A stretch of DNA of 64,000 bases from CAVRUD01 sp963849635 (GTDB taxonomy: Bacteria > Chloroflexota > Chloroflexia > Thermomicrobiales > UBA6265), in contig CAWKIA010000017.1 of the NCBI GenBank assembly GCA_963849635.1, forward strand, positions 1-64,000, given 5' to 3'. Shown piece by piece: positions 17,176 through 26,671 of this stretch. The position numbers and the translations under genes were made by a program. Position 1 is the first letter of the stretch. Each line of letters opens with the position of its first letter. The notes below the pieces were generated by a model. The model had not been told where the DNA came from. It did not search any database and saw only the letters and a program-made list of their open reading frames with translations.

Positions 17176-18080
17176 GGAAGAACGACTGCGCTTACCAACG
17201 ATATTGCCCGCCTCGGCTGCTACCCAGCGTCCGCGACCGGAACATACACGATCACCCAGGGCAGCCAGCTTCAGATCACCTGCTCGCTCTATACCCTTCT
17301 GTCGGCGTCTCTCATCAGCGGCGGCGCACAGCTCGGTTTCTCGACGATCACGAGCACCTTTCCCGCGAACTGAGGCGTGGCGTACGTCATCAACAGCCAG
17401 TCTTACACGGCCTGTCCGGGGCGGCGCTCTCCCTGGGATCGCTGAACCTGCTGACCCTGAGCACCAACGGCGTTTCTCGTTCAGTGTCCTCCTCAGCGCA
17501 CCGTGTAACGCGACCCCTGGACCGGCGTTGATCGTCCTCAGCACCGCGTTGGACGTCAATCTCATGGGTCTGGGAGTGTCCACCGGCCTTGGCCCGAGTG
17601 TACGCTGCGCCCAACGTACAGAGTGGAAGTTTCGGGGCTGTGACGGCGACGTTTGTGAACTCAGCGACGCCGGTGTCGTTCGGAACCGCCCAGATGACCG
17701 GGCTGAGCGGCGCGACAAAAACCGGGTCGGCCAGCTCTCGGTAATCGCCCCGCTTGTGCCGGGGCGACGGTGACCGTCGGGGTGACGGGCAGCGGCGGCA
17801 ACTTCAATCCACCCGCTGGGGGCGGCGGACTCATTCCATTGGCGAATCTCAGCTTGACGAGCGTCTCCAACTCCCCGTACGACTCCGGTCTCACCGTCGC
17901 GTCGCCGCCGGGGGGCGGCACCACGGTCACGACGAACCCAACCATCGCGACGGTAACGCATTGACCGGAACGGCGACCTACACGCTCACCCTCGGCGCGT
18001 CGCTCGCGGTCCCGGCCGAAACCCGGACAGGGACGCACACGGCGACGCTCCAAGTCACGGCCACAGGGACTACGCCATGA
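17176..18080 (+). pseudogene. decayed exported surface protein
   Basis: The sense reading jumps frames at least five times. Recognisable stretches in order are YPASATGTYTITQGSQLQIT, SGAALSLGSLNLLTLSTNG, ALIVLSTALDVNLMGLGVST, FGAVTATFVNSATPVSFGT, then SNSPYDSGLTVASPPGG and TATYTLTLGASLAVPAETR. The repeated Thr/Ser/Gly beta-strands are those of a surface or adhesin-type protein. It is the first of three damaged genes on this strand, so the locus seems to have decayed as a unit. Confidence 0.6.
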
Positions 18081-18262
18081 GCGCCCTCCATCCCGTCGCC
18101 CACCTCCGGGACATCCGGGCAACCGGGCGTTGCCCGAAGGGCCGTCCGCCGCCGATCACGACGACCGGAGGTGAACCGCCCATAGCACGCTAGTACGGAT
18201 CAGTTCGTTGCATCGGACGCCGGTGGCTTCGCTGGCGATAGAACCCACAATCGGGAGTAACC

Positions 18263-18840
18263 ATGAACCTCAAAGGCAAAATCCTCGCGACGGCTGCAGT
18301 GGCCGCCCTCGCCATCGGACTCGGGGGCGGTGTGTCCGCCCAGGACGATACCAAGGGTCTCACCGTCACCGTGACGCTCGATGGGACCCTCGGTGTTCGA
18401 CTATTTCTTCGTGGCGTCGGCCACACCGGTCTACTTCGGTACTGCCAGCATCACAGGCCTCAATGGCGAGACGCTGACGGGGAACGCCACCGTCTACCTC
18501 GTCGACGCTCGGCTCTCTCCTGACGATGACGGATTCCAGCTGACCGTCGATATTGACAATCCGTTCACCTCGGCGCTAGCACCTTACCGCAGGCCGTGAG
18601 CTCCGTACGAATACTCCGACCTCACGACCACGTGACGTACCCGACGAGCGGGAGTCTCACCCGGCGTGTACTGCGTCAGGGGCAAGTGGTTCCCTGGCGG
18701 ATCGCCGGGTCGGCAGATCTGACCGGAGCGATCGCGTGACGTGCATTGAATCAGGTCCAAACCTGGAGGTCAATGTGCCGGCCGATACCCCGGCAGCACC
18801 TACACCACGACTGATCCTGACCGGGGTTGATTCAGCGCCG
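18263..18840 (+). pseudogene. decayed exported protein with signal peptide
   Basis: A good signal peptide starts at 18263 (KGKILATAAVAALAIGL, then VSAQDD). After VTVTLDGT the frame shifts near 18395 to VFDYFFVASATPVYFGTASI, reads to about 18590, and later stretches (DLTTT, TYTTTLILTGVDSAP) lie in other frames. The ending resembles small surface proteins found next to DUF916-type anchors. At least three shifts are needed. Confidence 0.55.
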
Positions 18841-19039
18841 TAGTTGTGGCGTCGCGCGGGCCGCCGATCAAGCCGGCGGCCGCTCTACGCATTGCTGTTC
18901 ACGCAACTCCGCCATCGTCGCTTTTTCTCACCACCATGGACTGTATACGATATGGCGACACCTCATCGTTGGACTAGCTGGTGGTCGTTCGTCGGGATGG
19001 TACGCATCGCTGCCAGTCCCTGGAGGAATCGCGGAGTTG

Positions 19040-20206
19040 CCGCGCAGGAGATGGCCCGCTACACCGATGCCCGTGCCTCCGCCGCCGTCGTTGATGATCC
19101 AGCCGGCGGGAGACGGGGATGACAGTGCATTCGTTTCGATCGAACTCGCGCCAGGCGAACGGGATGAACGGACCGTGCTCCTGGGGAAGGCCCGGGGTGC
19201 CGATGAAGAGGCCCTGGTCTACAAGGCCGATATCGTCACGCTTCCGAACGGTGGCCTCGGGGTACTCGACGCGGGCAGCGTACCGACTGGGCCGACGACC
19301 TGGCTGGAGTTCGCGTCCGAGACCTACACCTGGGACGAGGGTGAGGGGGTCGAACGGACCTTCAGCGTGACCGTGCCGGAGGGGACGCCCTCCGGGGAGT
19401 ACGCCACCGCGCTGGTCATCCAGAACGCCGAGCCGGTGGCGATCCCCGACAACGCGATGGTTCGACCAGATCGTCCGCCGGGCGCTGCCGATACTGATCA
19501 CCGTCCCCGGCCCGCTGGAAGGGGCGGCTGAGCTCGGCGACCCAGTGCTTACGGTTGACGGCGAGGGGTTGTTGCTGACGGTGCCTATCGCCAATACCGG
19601 TAACCGGATCGTCGAATCCGGCGGGGGCGATCACCTTCGCCGATCATGCATCTGGCGCGGTCGTGCTGACCGCTCCGGTGGAGATGGGATCGGTTTACGC
19701 CGGCCACGAGACGACCATCCAGGTCAGTCTTCGTGATGGGCTGCCGCCGGGCGACTACACGGTCGATATCTCCCTTGCCGACGATGCGCGTGGCGTGCAG
19801 GTCGCGCGGAGCGGGCTGACGGTCGCCGCGCCCGACCCGAAGGCCCCGATCGCGCAGACGCCGGTCCGGATCGACGCGACGAGTGTGGAGCCCGTCCCTT
19901 CGCGCGGACAAGATCCAGTTCTTGAACGTCTCGGCGAGCATCGGGAATTCGGGGGAGCCGGTGGCGAATGCTCGGTTGATCTTCCACGTGACGCGGGATG
20001 GTCAACTGGTGGAGGATTTCCCGCTGGCGGCATCGCTGTCGCTGGCGAACGGCTCGACGGACGTGCGGCAGCGGTACATCCCGGCGACGGGCTGGGAGCC
20101 GGGGGTATACGCCACCGCCCTGACCCTGGAATCGGTCGACCCGACCAACGGCGTCGCCACCGTGATCGAGCATCTCGATCTACCGGAGACGGTCGCAGTC
20201 TCGTAA
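19040..20206 (+). pseudogene. decayed DUF916-like surface protein
   Basis: Segments in successive frames are FVSIELAPGERDERTVLLGK, TWLEFASETYTWDEGEGVER, VTVPEGTPSGEYATALVIQN, then LTVDGEGLLLTVPIANTGNR, VSLRDGLPPGDYTVDISLAD and LNVSASIGNSGEPVANARLI. They resemble the peptidoglycan-binding DUF916 domain followed by Ig-like domains. At least four frame changes occur between 19450 and 19900. With the gene before it, this recalls the surface-protein plus anchor pairs of Gram-positive-like walls. Confidence 0.55.
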
Positions 20207-20218
20207 ACTCGTTACGTT

Positions 20219-20331
20219 CCCACACCCCAGACCCGTACGTACACGTCCATTGCCTGCGCACGGCCTTTTCCGTACAGTGAACGTACACATACGGACGGTC
20301 TGCCTGAAGGCGGGCGGTGGTGTGGGGATAG
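20219..20331. repeat. imperfect long palindrome upstream of the permease
   Basis: CCCACACC at 20220 pairs with GGTGTGGG at about 20319-20331, and inside it CCGTACGTACACGT pairs imperfectly with ACGTACACATACGG. It looks like another member of the intergenic hairpin class, or a leader of the permease gene. It does not match the purine riboswitch pattern. Confidence 0.45.
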
Positions 20332-20431
20332 TGTCTCCTTGCCTTCCGGGACTCACGGCCCAAACTTTGCGGGCTGCACCCCGTAACGCGATCGCCTTTC
20401 CGAGGCTGCAGGCGTTGCTGGGGGAGGGGAG

Positions 20432-21850
20432 ATGGCCGAACCAGGACGATGGACGATCGGTGGTGGGGCATCCGGCGGGGCGGGCGACCTGTTGGAGCGG
20501 CTCTTCCGGCTGCGCGAGCACGGCAGCAACGTCCGCAACGAGGTCGTCGGCGGCGTGACCACCTTCATGGTCATGTCCTACATCATCGCCGTCAACCCGG
20601 GCATCCTCTCTCTTGAGGGCAACGGCCTGCCGGTGCGGGCGGTCGCGACCAGCACCTGCCTGGTCGCCGGGATCTTCTCGATCGCGATGGGGCTGTACGC
20701 CAACCGGGCGATCGCGATTGCCCCAGGGATGGGGCTGAACGCGGTGGTCGCCTTTACCCTGGTCGGCTCGATGGGCCTCACCTTTCCCGAGGCGATGGGC
20801 GTCGTCGTGGCCGAGGGGATCATCATCACGGTCCTGGTTCTGCTCGGACTGCGTCAGGTCGTCCTCGACGTCGTCCCGACCTCGCTCAAGCAGGCGATCT
20901 CGGTTGGCATCGGCTTCTTCATCCTCTACATCGGGCTGACCAACGCCGGCATCGTCGGGTTCGAAGCCGGCCTGCCCGCCATGCTCCCTCTGGACACCTG
21001 GCCGATCTTCGTCGCCGTCGTTGGCCTGGCGGTGACCTTCGCCCTGGTGGCGCGGGGCATCCACGCCGGCATCCTGGCCGGGATCGTCGTCGCCACGATC
21101 GTCGCCTTCATCGTCCCCGGTGATGTGGCCGTCTGGCCGGACGATCCCCTGCGCGGCCCGGATTTCGACCTGGTCGGCGAGTTCAGCTTCGGCTTCATCG
21201 GCGAGCTGGGCTTCCTGACCGCCCTCCTGGTCGTCCTCAGCCTGATGCTCTCCGACTTCTTCGACACGATGGGGACGCTGGTCGGGGTCGGGGCCCGAGC
21301 CGGCTACCTGGACGCGGAGGGGAACCTGCCGGATGCCCAAAAACCCCTCCTGGTCGACTCCCTGGCGGCGCTCGGGGGCGGGGCGGCCAGCTCCTCCTCG
21401 GCGACCTCCTACATCGAGTCGATCGCGGGGGTGGAGGCGGGCGGCCGGACGGGTTTGGTCTCGGTCGTGACCGGGGCGCTCTTCCTGCTCGCCCTGCCCT
21501 TCGTCAACTTGGTCAGCGCGGTCCCGGTTGTGGCGACCGCCCCGGCTCTGATCGTGGTCGGCTGCCTGATGGCGGGGGTGCTGAGCGAGTACGGCTCCGG
21601 TGATCAGGAGCGCCGCCACCGGGTGGTCGATTTCGGCGACCCTGAAGTCGGGATCCCGATGGTCCTGACAATGCTGATCATGCCATTCACCTACAACATC
21701 ACCAACGGGATCGGGGCGGGCTTCGTCAGCTACGTCCTGATCAAGGTGGCCCGTGGCCACGCCCGCGCTGTCCATCCCTTCCTCTACGTGGTGGCGGGCG
21801 CCTTCCTCCTCTACTTCCTTCGCTGGGCGCTGTTCGACGCGGAGTTCTAA
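20432..21850 (+). CDS. NCS2 family (AzgA-like) purine permease
   Basis: 472 aa with 12-14 hydrophobic segments. AzgA hallmarks are VGGVTTFMVMSYIIAVNPGI, IAIAPGMGLNAVVAF, LLSLMLSDFFDTMGT-like LVVLSLMLSDFFDTMG, and SSSATSYIESIAGVEAG. It should import guanine, hypoxanthine or adenine with protons. It is intact, unlike the genes upstream. No purine-specific regulator is near. Confidence 0.9.
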   Translation: MAEPGRWTIGGGASGGAGDLLERLFRLREHGSNVRNEVVGGVTTFMVMSYIIAVNPGILSLEGNGLPVRAVATSTCLVAGIFSIAMGLYANRAIAIAPGMGLNAVVAFTLVGSMGLTFPEAMGVVVAEGIIITVLVLLGLRQVVLDVVPTSLKQAISVGIGFFILYIGLTNAGIVGFEAGLPAMLPLDTWPIFVAVVGLAVTFALVARGIHAGILAGIVVATIVAFIVPGDVAVWPDDPLRGPDFDLVGEFSFGFIGELGFLTALLVVLSLMLSDFFDTMGTLVGVGARAGYLDAEGNLPDAQKPLLVDSLAALGGGAASSSSATSYIESIAGVEAGGRTGLVSVVTGALFLLALPFVNLVSAVPVVATAPALIVVGCLMAGVLSEYGSGDQERRHRVVDFGDPEVGIPMVLTMLIMPFTYNITNGIGAGFVSYVLIKVARGHARAVHPFLYVVAGAFLLYFLRWALFDAEF

Positions 21851-21992
21851 TGGGGGGCGGGTTGTTCTGAAGGTCGCGCCGTCTACTCGTCGCCCAGCCT
21901 AAAGAGCCCGGGTTAGGTCCACGATGCCGGTTGAAACCGGCTGGGGCAGTGTGATTTGGCCGCGATAGTTCGTCTGGTAGAGGCGGACCGAT

Positions 21993-23297
21993 TGTATAGA
22001 CCGGGGAGATGGTTTACAGGTCGACGGGGACATGGTTGACACCATCGGGGCATGCTGGGACCGACGAAGGAGGTGCCAGCATGCCGTTCCGGGAGACGTC
22101 GATCATGGACCAAAAACGGGCGTTCGTCGCGTTGGCGGAGCAGGGAGGCATCCCATTTGCCGAGCTGTGCCGCCGATTCGCCATCAGCCGCCCCACGGGC
22201 TACCAGCTCCTGCGGCGGTTTCAGGCCGAGGGCGTCGCGGGCTTGGCGGAGCGCAGCCGCCGTCCGCAGACGAGCCCCGGGCGGACGTCTATCGCGGTGG
22301 AAGCCCGCGTCGTGGCGTTGCGGGACCGGCATCCGACCTGGGGCGGGCAGAAGCTGCGCACCCGGCTGCGGGACCAGGGCGTGGCGGGGGTCCCGGCCGC
22401 CAGCACCGTCACCGCAATCCTGGGGCGGCACGGGCGGCTGGACCCGGCCGAATCGGCCAAGCGCACGCCCTGGCGGCGATTCGAACATCCCGCCCCCAAT
22501 GACCTGTGGCAACTCGACTTCAAAGGGCATTTCCCGCTCACGGCAACCGGCCGATGTCATCCCCTGAGCGTGCTGGATGACCATTCCCGCTACCTGCTCG
22601 GCCTGACCGCCTGTGCCGACGAGCAGGACGCCACCGTCCGCGCCATCTTGACCCAGCACTTTCGCCAGTTTGGCCTGCCTTGGCATATCCTGACCGACAA
22701 CGGGCCGCCCTGGGGATCGCCGGGGCAGGACCTGACCGCCCTCGGCGCCTGGCTGATCCGCCTGGGGATCCGCCCCTGGCACGGCCGGCCGCTCCACCCC
22801 ACGACCCAAGGCAAGGTCGAGCGCTTCCACCGCACCCTCAAGGCGGAGATCCTGCGAGACGCCGCCTACCCCGATCTGGTCGCCGCCCAGACCGCCTTCG
22901 CCAACTGGCAGACCGTCTACAACCACGAGCGGCCCCACCACGCCTTGGCACTGGCCGTCCCCGCCAGTCGCTACCACCCCAGTCCGCGGCCCTTCCCCGA
23001 GGTGTTGCCGTTGTGGGAGTACGGCCCCGACGATATCGTGCGCGCCGTCATCCGTGCCGGCCAGGTGCAATACCACAACCGGGTCGTCTACATCAGCCGG
23101 GCCCTGCGCGGGCAGCGGGTGGCGTTGCGCCCAACGCCCACCGACGGGGTCCTGGCGGTCTACTATTGTCGCGAGCGGCTGGGCACCGTCGACCTGCACC
23201 AGCCCGCCCTGACCCTGGATCCCACTACCGGTGATCCAGCGATCGGGGTGTAAAGGATGTCCCCGTCGATGTGTCAAGGATGTCTCCGGTCCATACA
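21993..23297 (+). mobile_element. IS481-family insertion sequence
   Basis: About 1.3 kb. The ends are inverted repeats of roughly 51 bases starting 5'-TGTATAGACCGG (21993) and ending CCGGTCCATACA (23297). The inner part GTCGACGGGGACAT is almost identical on both sides, 25 of 31 bases matching between 22013-22043 and 23248-23278. The 5'-TGT...ACA ends are typical of IS481. No clear short target duplication was seen. Similarity to the outer flank (GCGGAC near both ends) suggests either a longer repeat or nested insertions. Confidence 0.8.
22081..23253 (+). CDS. IS481-family transposase
   Basis: 390 aa from ATG 22081, with AAGGAGGTG just upstream. Residues 1-110 hold a helix-turn-helix (FAELCRRFAISRPTGYQLL) and a second winged part. 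The DDE catalytic triad appears as LWQLDFKGHF, ILTDNGPPWG and KVERFHRTLKAEI. The stop codon lies inside the right inverted repeat. The ORF is complete, so the element may be active. Confidence 0.92.
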   Translation: MPFRETSIMDQKRAFVALAEQGGIPFAELCRRFAISRPTGYQLLRRFQAEGVAGLAERSRRPQTSPGRTSIAVEARVVALRDRHPTWGGQKLRTRLRDQGVAGVPAASTVTAILGRHGRLDPAESAKRTPWRRFEHPAPNDLWQLDFKGHFPLTATGRCHPLSVLDDHSRYLLGLTACADEQDATVRAILTQHFRQFGLPWHILTDNGPPWGSPGQDLTALGAWLIRLGIRPWHGRPLHPTTQGKVERFHRTLKAEILRDAAYPDLVAAQTAFANWQTVYNHERPHHALALAVPASRYHPSPRPFPEVLPLWEYGPDDIVRAVIRAGQVQYHNRVVYISRALRGQRVALRPTPTDGVLAVYYCRERLGTVDLHQPALTLDPTTGDPAIGV

Positions 23298-23298
23298 A

Positions 23299-24651
23299 CC
23301 GGTGTGTCCGCCGGTCGCCGATCGGAGCGATATCGGGATGAGAACCTCGTTCCCAATGCGGTATCGGCGGTTGGTCATCGGGCGGACACACCGGTCCGTG
23401 AGGAGATGACGTCGGTGGACGTCGGTGCGCCGGACCAGCCGGCGGGGGTGGCGGGGGTGGCGGCGGCCGCGGCGGCGGAGGGGGCGACACGACGGTGGAC
23501 AGCGGTAGCGGTGGGGCGGTCGACACCACCGCGAGTGACGCCGGGAGCTGTCGCTCTACAGACGCGCACGCGGGGACCGGTGGCGCAGGGGCGGATCGAG
23601 GGCTCTCCGTGCGCTGCCCGCCCGCCGGCCGCCGCACCGCGGGTCGGGCTAGGCCGCGACGGCCGCGCGCTCGGCCGCAGCCGGTCGCGCCGTCGCGGCG
23701 CACCGGCGGGCGAGGCCAGAGGAAGCCAGCAGCTCCCGCGCCACCGCACCACCGCCCGCGAGCTGCCGACGAGCAGGCGGCGGAAGCGCTGGTGCAGCGG
23801 CGCGCGGTCCAGGCGATCGCGACCGCCGCCGCCGGCGCCGGCGCCGCCGCCGCGGGTCGCTCACCGGGGCGGGTGGCGGTAGGCAGGCGGCTCGACCACC
23901 ACCGGCGCCGTGGGCGGCCGTCGGTGAGCCGCCGCCGGGTGCGCGCGGAGGCCCCGCCCGCCGGCGTAGGACAGCTGGCGGGGGCGGCGAAGCGGGTCAG
24001 GTCGCAGCGGCTACACCGGGCGGCGGTGACGGCCGCCACCGCGCAGCGTCGGAGGGCCCAGCGCGGGGCGGGGCGGTCGGGCGCTCGGCGAGGCGCCCAG
24101 CGGGTTAGCCGCGCCGGGGACGAGGGCGGTCAGCGCCCCGCCAGCCCGCCGGTGCGCCGGCGCCGGCCACGGGCCAGCCAGCGCGGTGGCGCCCGCCGGC
24201 CGGACCCCGCCGGCGGCCGCAGCCCAGGCGCACAGGAAGCTCCGCGGCGCCGGCCGCGCCCCCCCAGCGCCGTCTCCCGCGCCGGGTCAAGTCCGCAGCG
24301 CCTCGTGCGCCGCGTCGGCACCGACGCGTCAGGTGCGCGCGACCGGGCCAGCGAGCGCGTCGCGCCGGTCGGTGACGCCCGGCGGTCGGCACCAACGACG
24401 CGCCCCACCACCACGACCGCTCGGCCAGCGGCGGGAGAGGACGTAGCCGCCGGCCGGCCGTAGCAGACCGCACCCGCGGCGCGCGCAGCGCCGGCCGCGC
24501 CGGCGTGGGGGAGGTGCCAAGGACGCCCCCGCACCGCCACCGCGACGGCGATGTGGCGCACGTAACCGACGAAGCGCAGGTACTCGCCAGACGGCTTCTC
24601 GCGTGTAGCTCTGCGCTGGTCGACACAGCAGCGTAACTACGTCGCGCGACG
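23299..24651. other. hyper-GC low-complexity region without recognisable gene
   Basis: Starts with a 14-bp inverted repeat (CCGGTGTGTCCGCC at 23299 and its complement at about 23383-23396). A Gly-coding run (GGCGGGGGTGGC type, 23445-23490) follows, then about 1 kb of almost pure G+C in motifs such as CGCCGG and GCGCGC. Several frames stay open on both strands only because stops are rare. None of their translations, dominated by Arg, Ala, Pro and Gly, resembles a known protein. Confidence 0.6.
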
Positions 24652-24846
24652 CTACCAGACGAACATGTCCGGATGATTGGGGCATCGTGTCCTCGGCCAA
24701 AGACCGTTTGATGCGCGAGCAATTTGATGTGGGTTCTGGCGCGGGAATGCCTGCTTGAGATAGGCGATGATAACGTTCGAATCGACCGCAACGAGGTCTG
24801 GGATTATGACGTCAGGGTGCGCGAGGTGGACGAGCTTACCGCTCAT
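24652..24846 (-). pseudogene. PIN-domain toxin N-terminal remnant
   Basis: 64 codons starting MSGKLVHLAHPD and reading LVAVDSNVIIAYLKQAF then NPHQIARAS, the first strand and acidic residue of a PIN ribonuclease. The remaining acidic residues are absent and the frame stops where the hyper-GC region begins, so the gene has lost its 3' part. No antitoxin is seen. Confidence 0.5.
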
Positions 24847-24881
24847 CCCGCAGGCCGACTTCGCCCTGATATCCTACCGCC

Positions 24882-25599
24882 ATGTACACAGATGACCAGA
24901 TTGCAGCCCTCTACGATGTTCTCGGTCCCTGGGCCAAGAGCGACGACTTCTACCTCGACCTGGTGATGGGCGCCCAGTCGGTGCTCGATGTCGGCTGCGG
25001 AACAGGAATGCAGCTGCACCGGGCCAGGGAGGCCGGGCACACAGGGCGGCTGGTCGGGATCGATCCTGATCCTTCGATGCTCCGCATAGCGCGGCGCTAC
25101 CCGGATATCGAGTGGCTAGACGGCACCGCCGCGTCGATGACCTTCGAGGGCGAGTTCGACCTGGCCATCATGATGGGCCACGCCTTCCAGGTCCTGATCA
25201 CTGACGACGATGTGCGCGCATCGCTGGCCGCGATCCGGCGGGCGCTCGCTCCTGGCGGCCGCTTCGCGTTCGAGACGCGCAATCCCCTTGTCCGGGCCTG
25301 GGAACGGTGGAACCCGGATAACGCGACGGAGGTCGATGCGCCGTGGGGTGAGCGCGTTCGCGTCTCGCACGTCGTCAAGTCCGTCACCGGCGACGTGGTC
25401 TCCATGACGGAGACGACGAGCGCCGTGGACGGCGCCGTCGGAGCGAGTTGACCACGGAGATATCCGCTTCCTCGACATCGATTCCCTGGCGGGCTTCCTG
25501 GCGGAGGCGGGGTTCGAGATCGAGGCGCAGTACGGCACCTGGGATCAGGAGCCGTTCGAGCCGTCGAGTCCGGAGATCATCACCATCGCCCGACGTTGA
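24882..25599 (+). pseudogene. class I SAM-dependent methyltransferase, frameshifted near the end
   Basis: Residues 1-180 read normally with motif I SVLDVGCGTGMQLHRAREAG, the acidic residue after strand 2 (LVGIDPDPSM) and the later motif FDLAIMMGHAFQVL. After about 25440 the frame ends at 25451, but VDHGDIRFLDIDSLAGFLAE and IEAQYGTWDQEPFEP continue in the next frame to 25599. The fold is complete before the shift, so a shortened enzyme could still work. Substrate unknown. Confidence 0.75.
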
Positions 25600-25760
25600 A
25601 GGTGCCGGCTGGCGGCACTCGTGGCTACGACCGCAATGTGCCACGCGGTGTTCGATTCTCGTAACGTCTGTCTCCGCAGCGTCGCCGTCGCCACCTATGG
25701 TCTGGGATCTTGGCCGGCATGCTGCTGGCCGGCGTCGTGTTCCGCGCAGGAGATTTCCCA

Positions 25761-26501
25761 ATGACCGAGTTTTCCGATGCGGAGCTCTACGCCCGTGGCG
25801 TCGATGCCCTGGTTGCCTCGTGGGAGGCGTACGCGCTCAGCACGCCCGGCGCCGCGGTTACGCGCAGCCTGGGCGTCACTGTAGCCGTCTTCCCGAGCGG
25901 TCCCGAGAGCATCGTTTACAACAATGCACTTCTGGAGCGCGATCTCGGAGTTACCGCCCGCGCCGCTGCCCTGGATGAGATGGAAGCTGCCTACGCCGCC
26001 GCCGGGGTGACCCGCTTTGCCGCCTGGGTGCATGAGCGCGATACGGAGATGCAGGGCGATCTCGAACGGCGTGGGTACACGTTCGACTCGTCGACGCGGG
26101 CGATGGGCATGGCGCTCGCTGACATGCGTCTGCCGCGTCCGGAGCTCGAACTCGGATCACTGGAGTGGGCCGACTACGTTCGCCTGTTCGGTCTCCCGGA
26201 CGGACTCCTCAGTGGAGCCGACCACAGCATGTTCCACCTCGTGGTCGCCTGCCTCGGTGGCGAACCTGCGGCATCTGCGATGGCATTTGACCACGGCGGT
26301 GATTGCGGGGTTTTCAACGTCACGACGCTGGAGCACGCCCGGCGGCGCGGGCTTGGCACCGCGCTGACCGCCCTCCAGGTGCACGACGCGCTCGACCGCG
26401 GTTGCCAGACGGCAAGCCTGCAGTCGACGCCGATGGCCGAGCGCGTGTACGCCGGTGTGGGCTTCCGAGACCTGGGCCGGATCCTCGAGTACGTGCCGTA
26501 G
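25761..26501 (+). CDS. GNAT family N-acetyltransferase
   Basis: 246 aa from ATG 25761 with AGGAGA upstream. The C-terminal acetyl-CoA motif is FNVTTLEHARRRGLGTALTA, followed by VYAGVGFRDLGRILEY. The N-terminal half also has a GNAT-like shape. It is similar in build to the protein at 10535. Acceptor unknown. Confidence 0.82.
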   Translation: MTEFSDAELYARGVDALVASWEAYALSTPGAAVTRSLGVTVAVFPSGPESIVYNNALLERDLGVTARAAALDEMEAAYAAAGVTRFAAWVHERDTEMQGDLERRGYTFDSSTRAMGMALADMRLPRPELELGSLEWADYVRLFGLPDGLLSGADHSMFHLVVACLGGEPAASAMAFDHGGDCGVFNVTTLEHARRRGLGTALTALQVHDALDRGCQTASLQSTPMAERVYAGVGFRDLGRILEYVP

Positions 26502-26671
26502 GCTGGCGCAAGTCTTGCCCGCAGCTGCGTTGCGAAAGACCCAACCGGACGGGACGGCAAGCGAAGGAGGCCGCTCGCGGCCGGTCCGACGAGCCAGCTC
26601 GTGGACGCGCTTTCGCGCATCTCGGATAATGAGCGGGCGCATTCGCGTGTAATCAGCGATGGGGGGACAGC

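Noticed and set aside
17059..17961. 300-codon minus-strand frame
   Set aside because: Antisense to the decayed surface gene. Plus-strand segments are far more protein-like.
20207..20431. Purine riboswitch ahead of the permease
   Set aside because: The palindrome does not show the three-way junction or conserved loop bases. Only a long imperfect hairpin is supported.
21913..24039. 708-codon minus-strand frame
   Set aside because: It is open only because it runs antisense to the IS481 transposase and through the hyper-GC stretch where stops are rare. The translation is Pro/Arg/Ala-rich without any domain.
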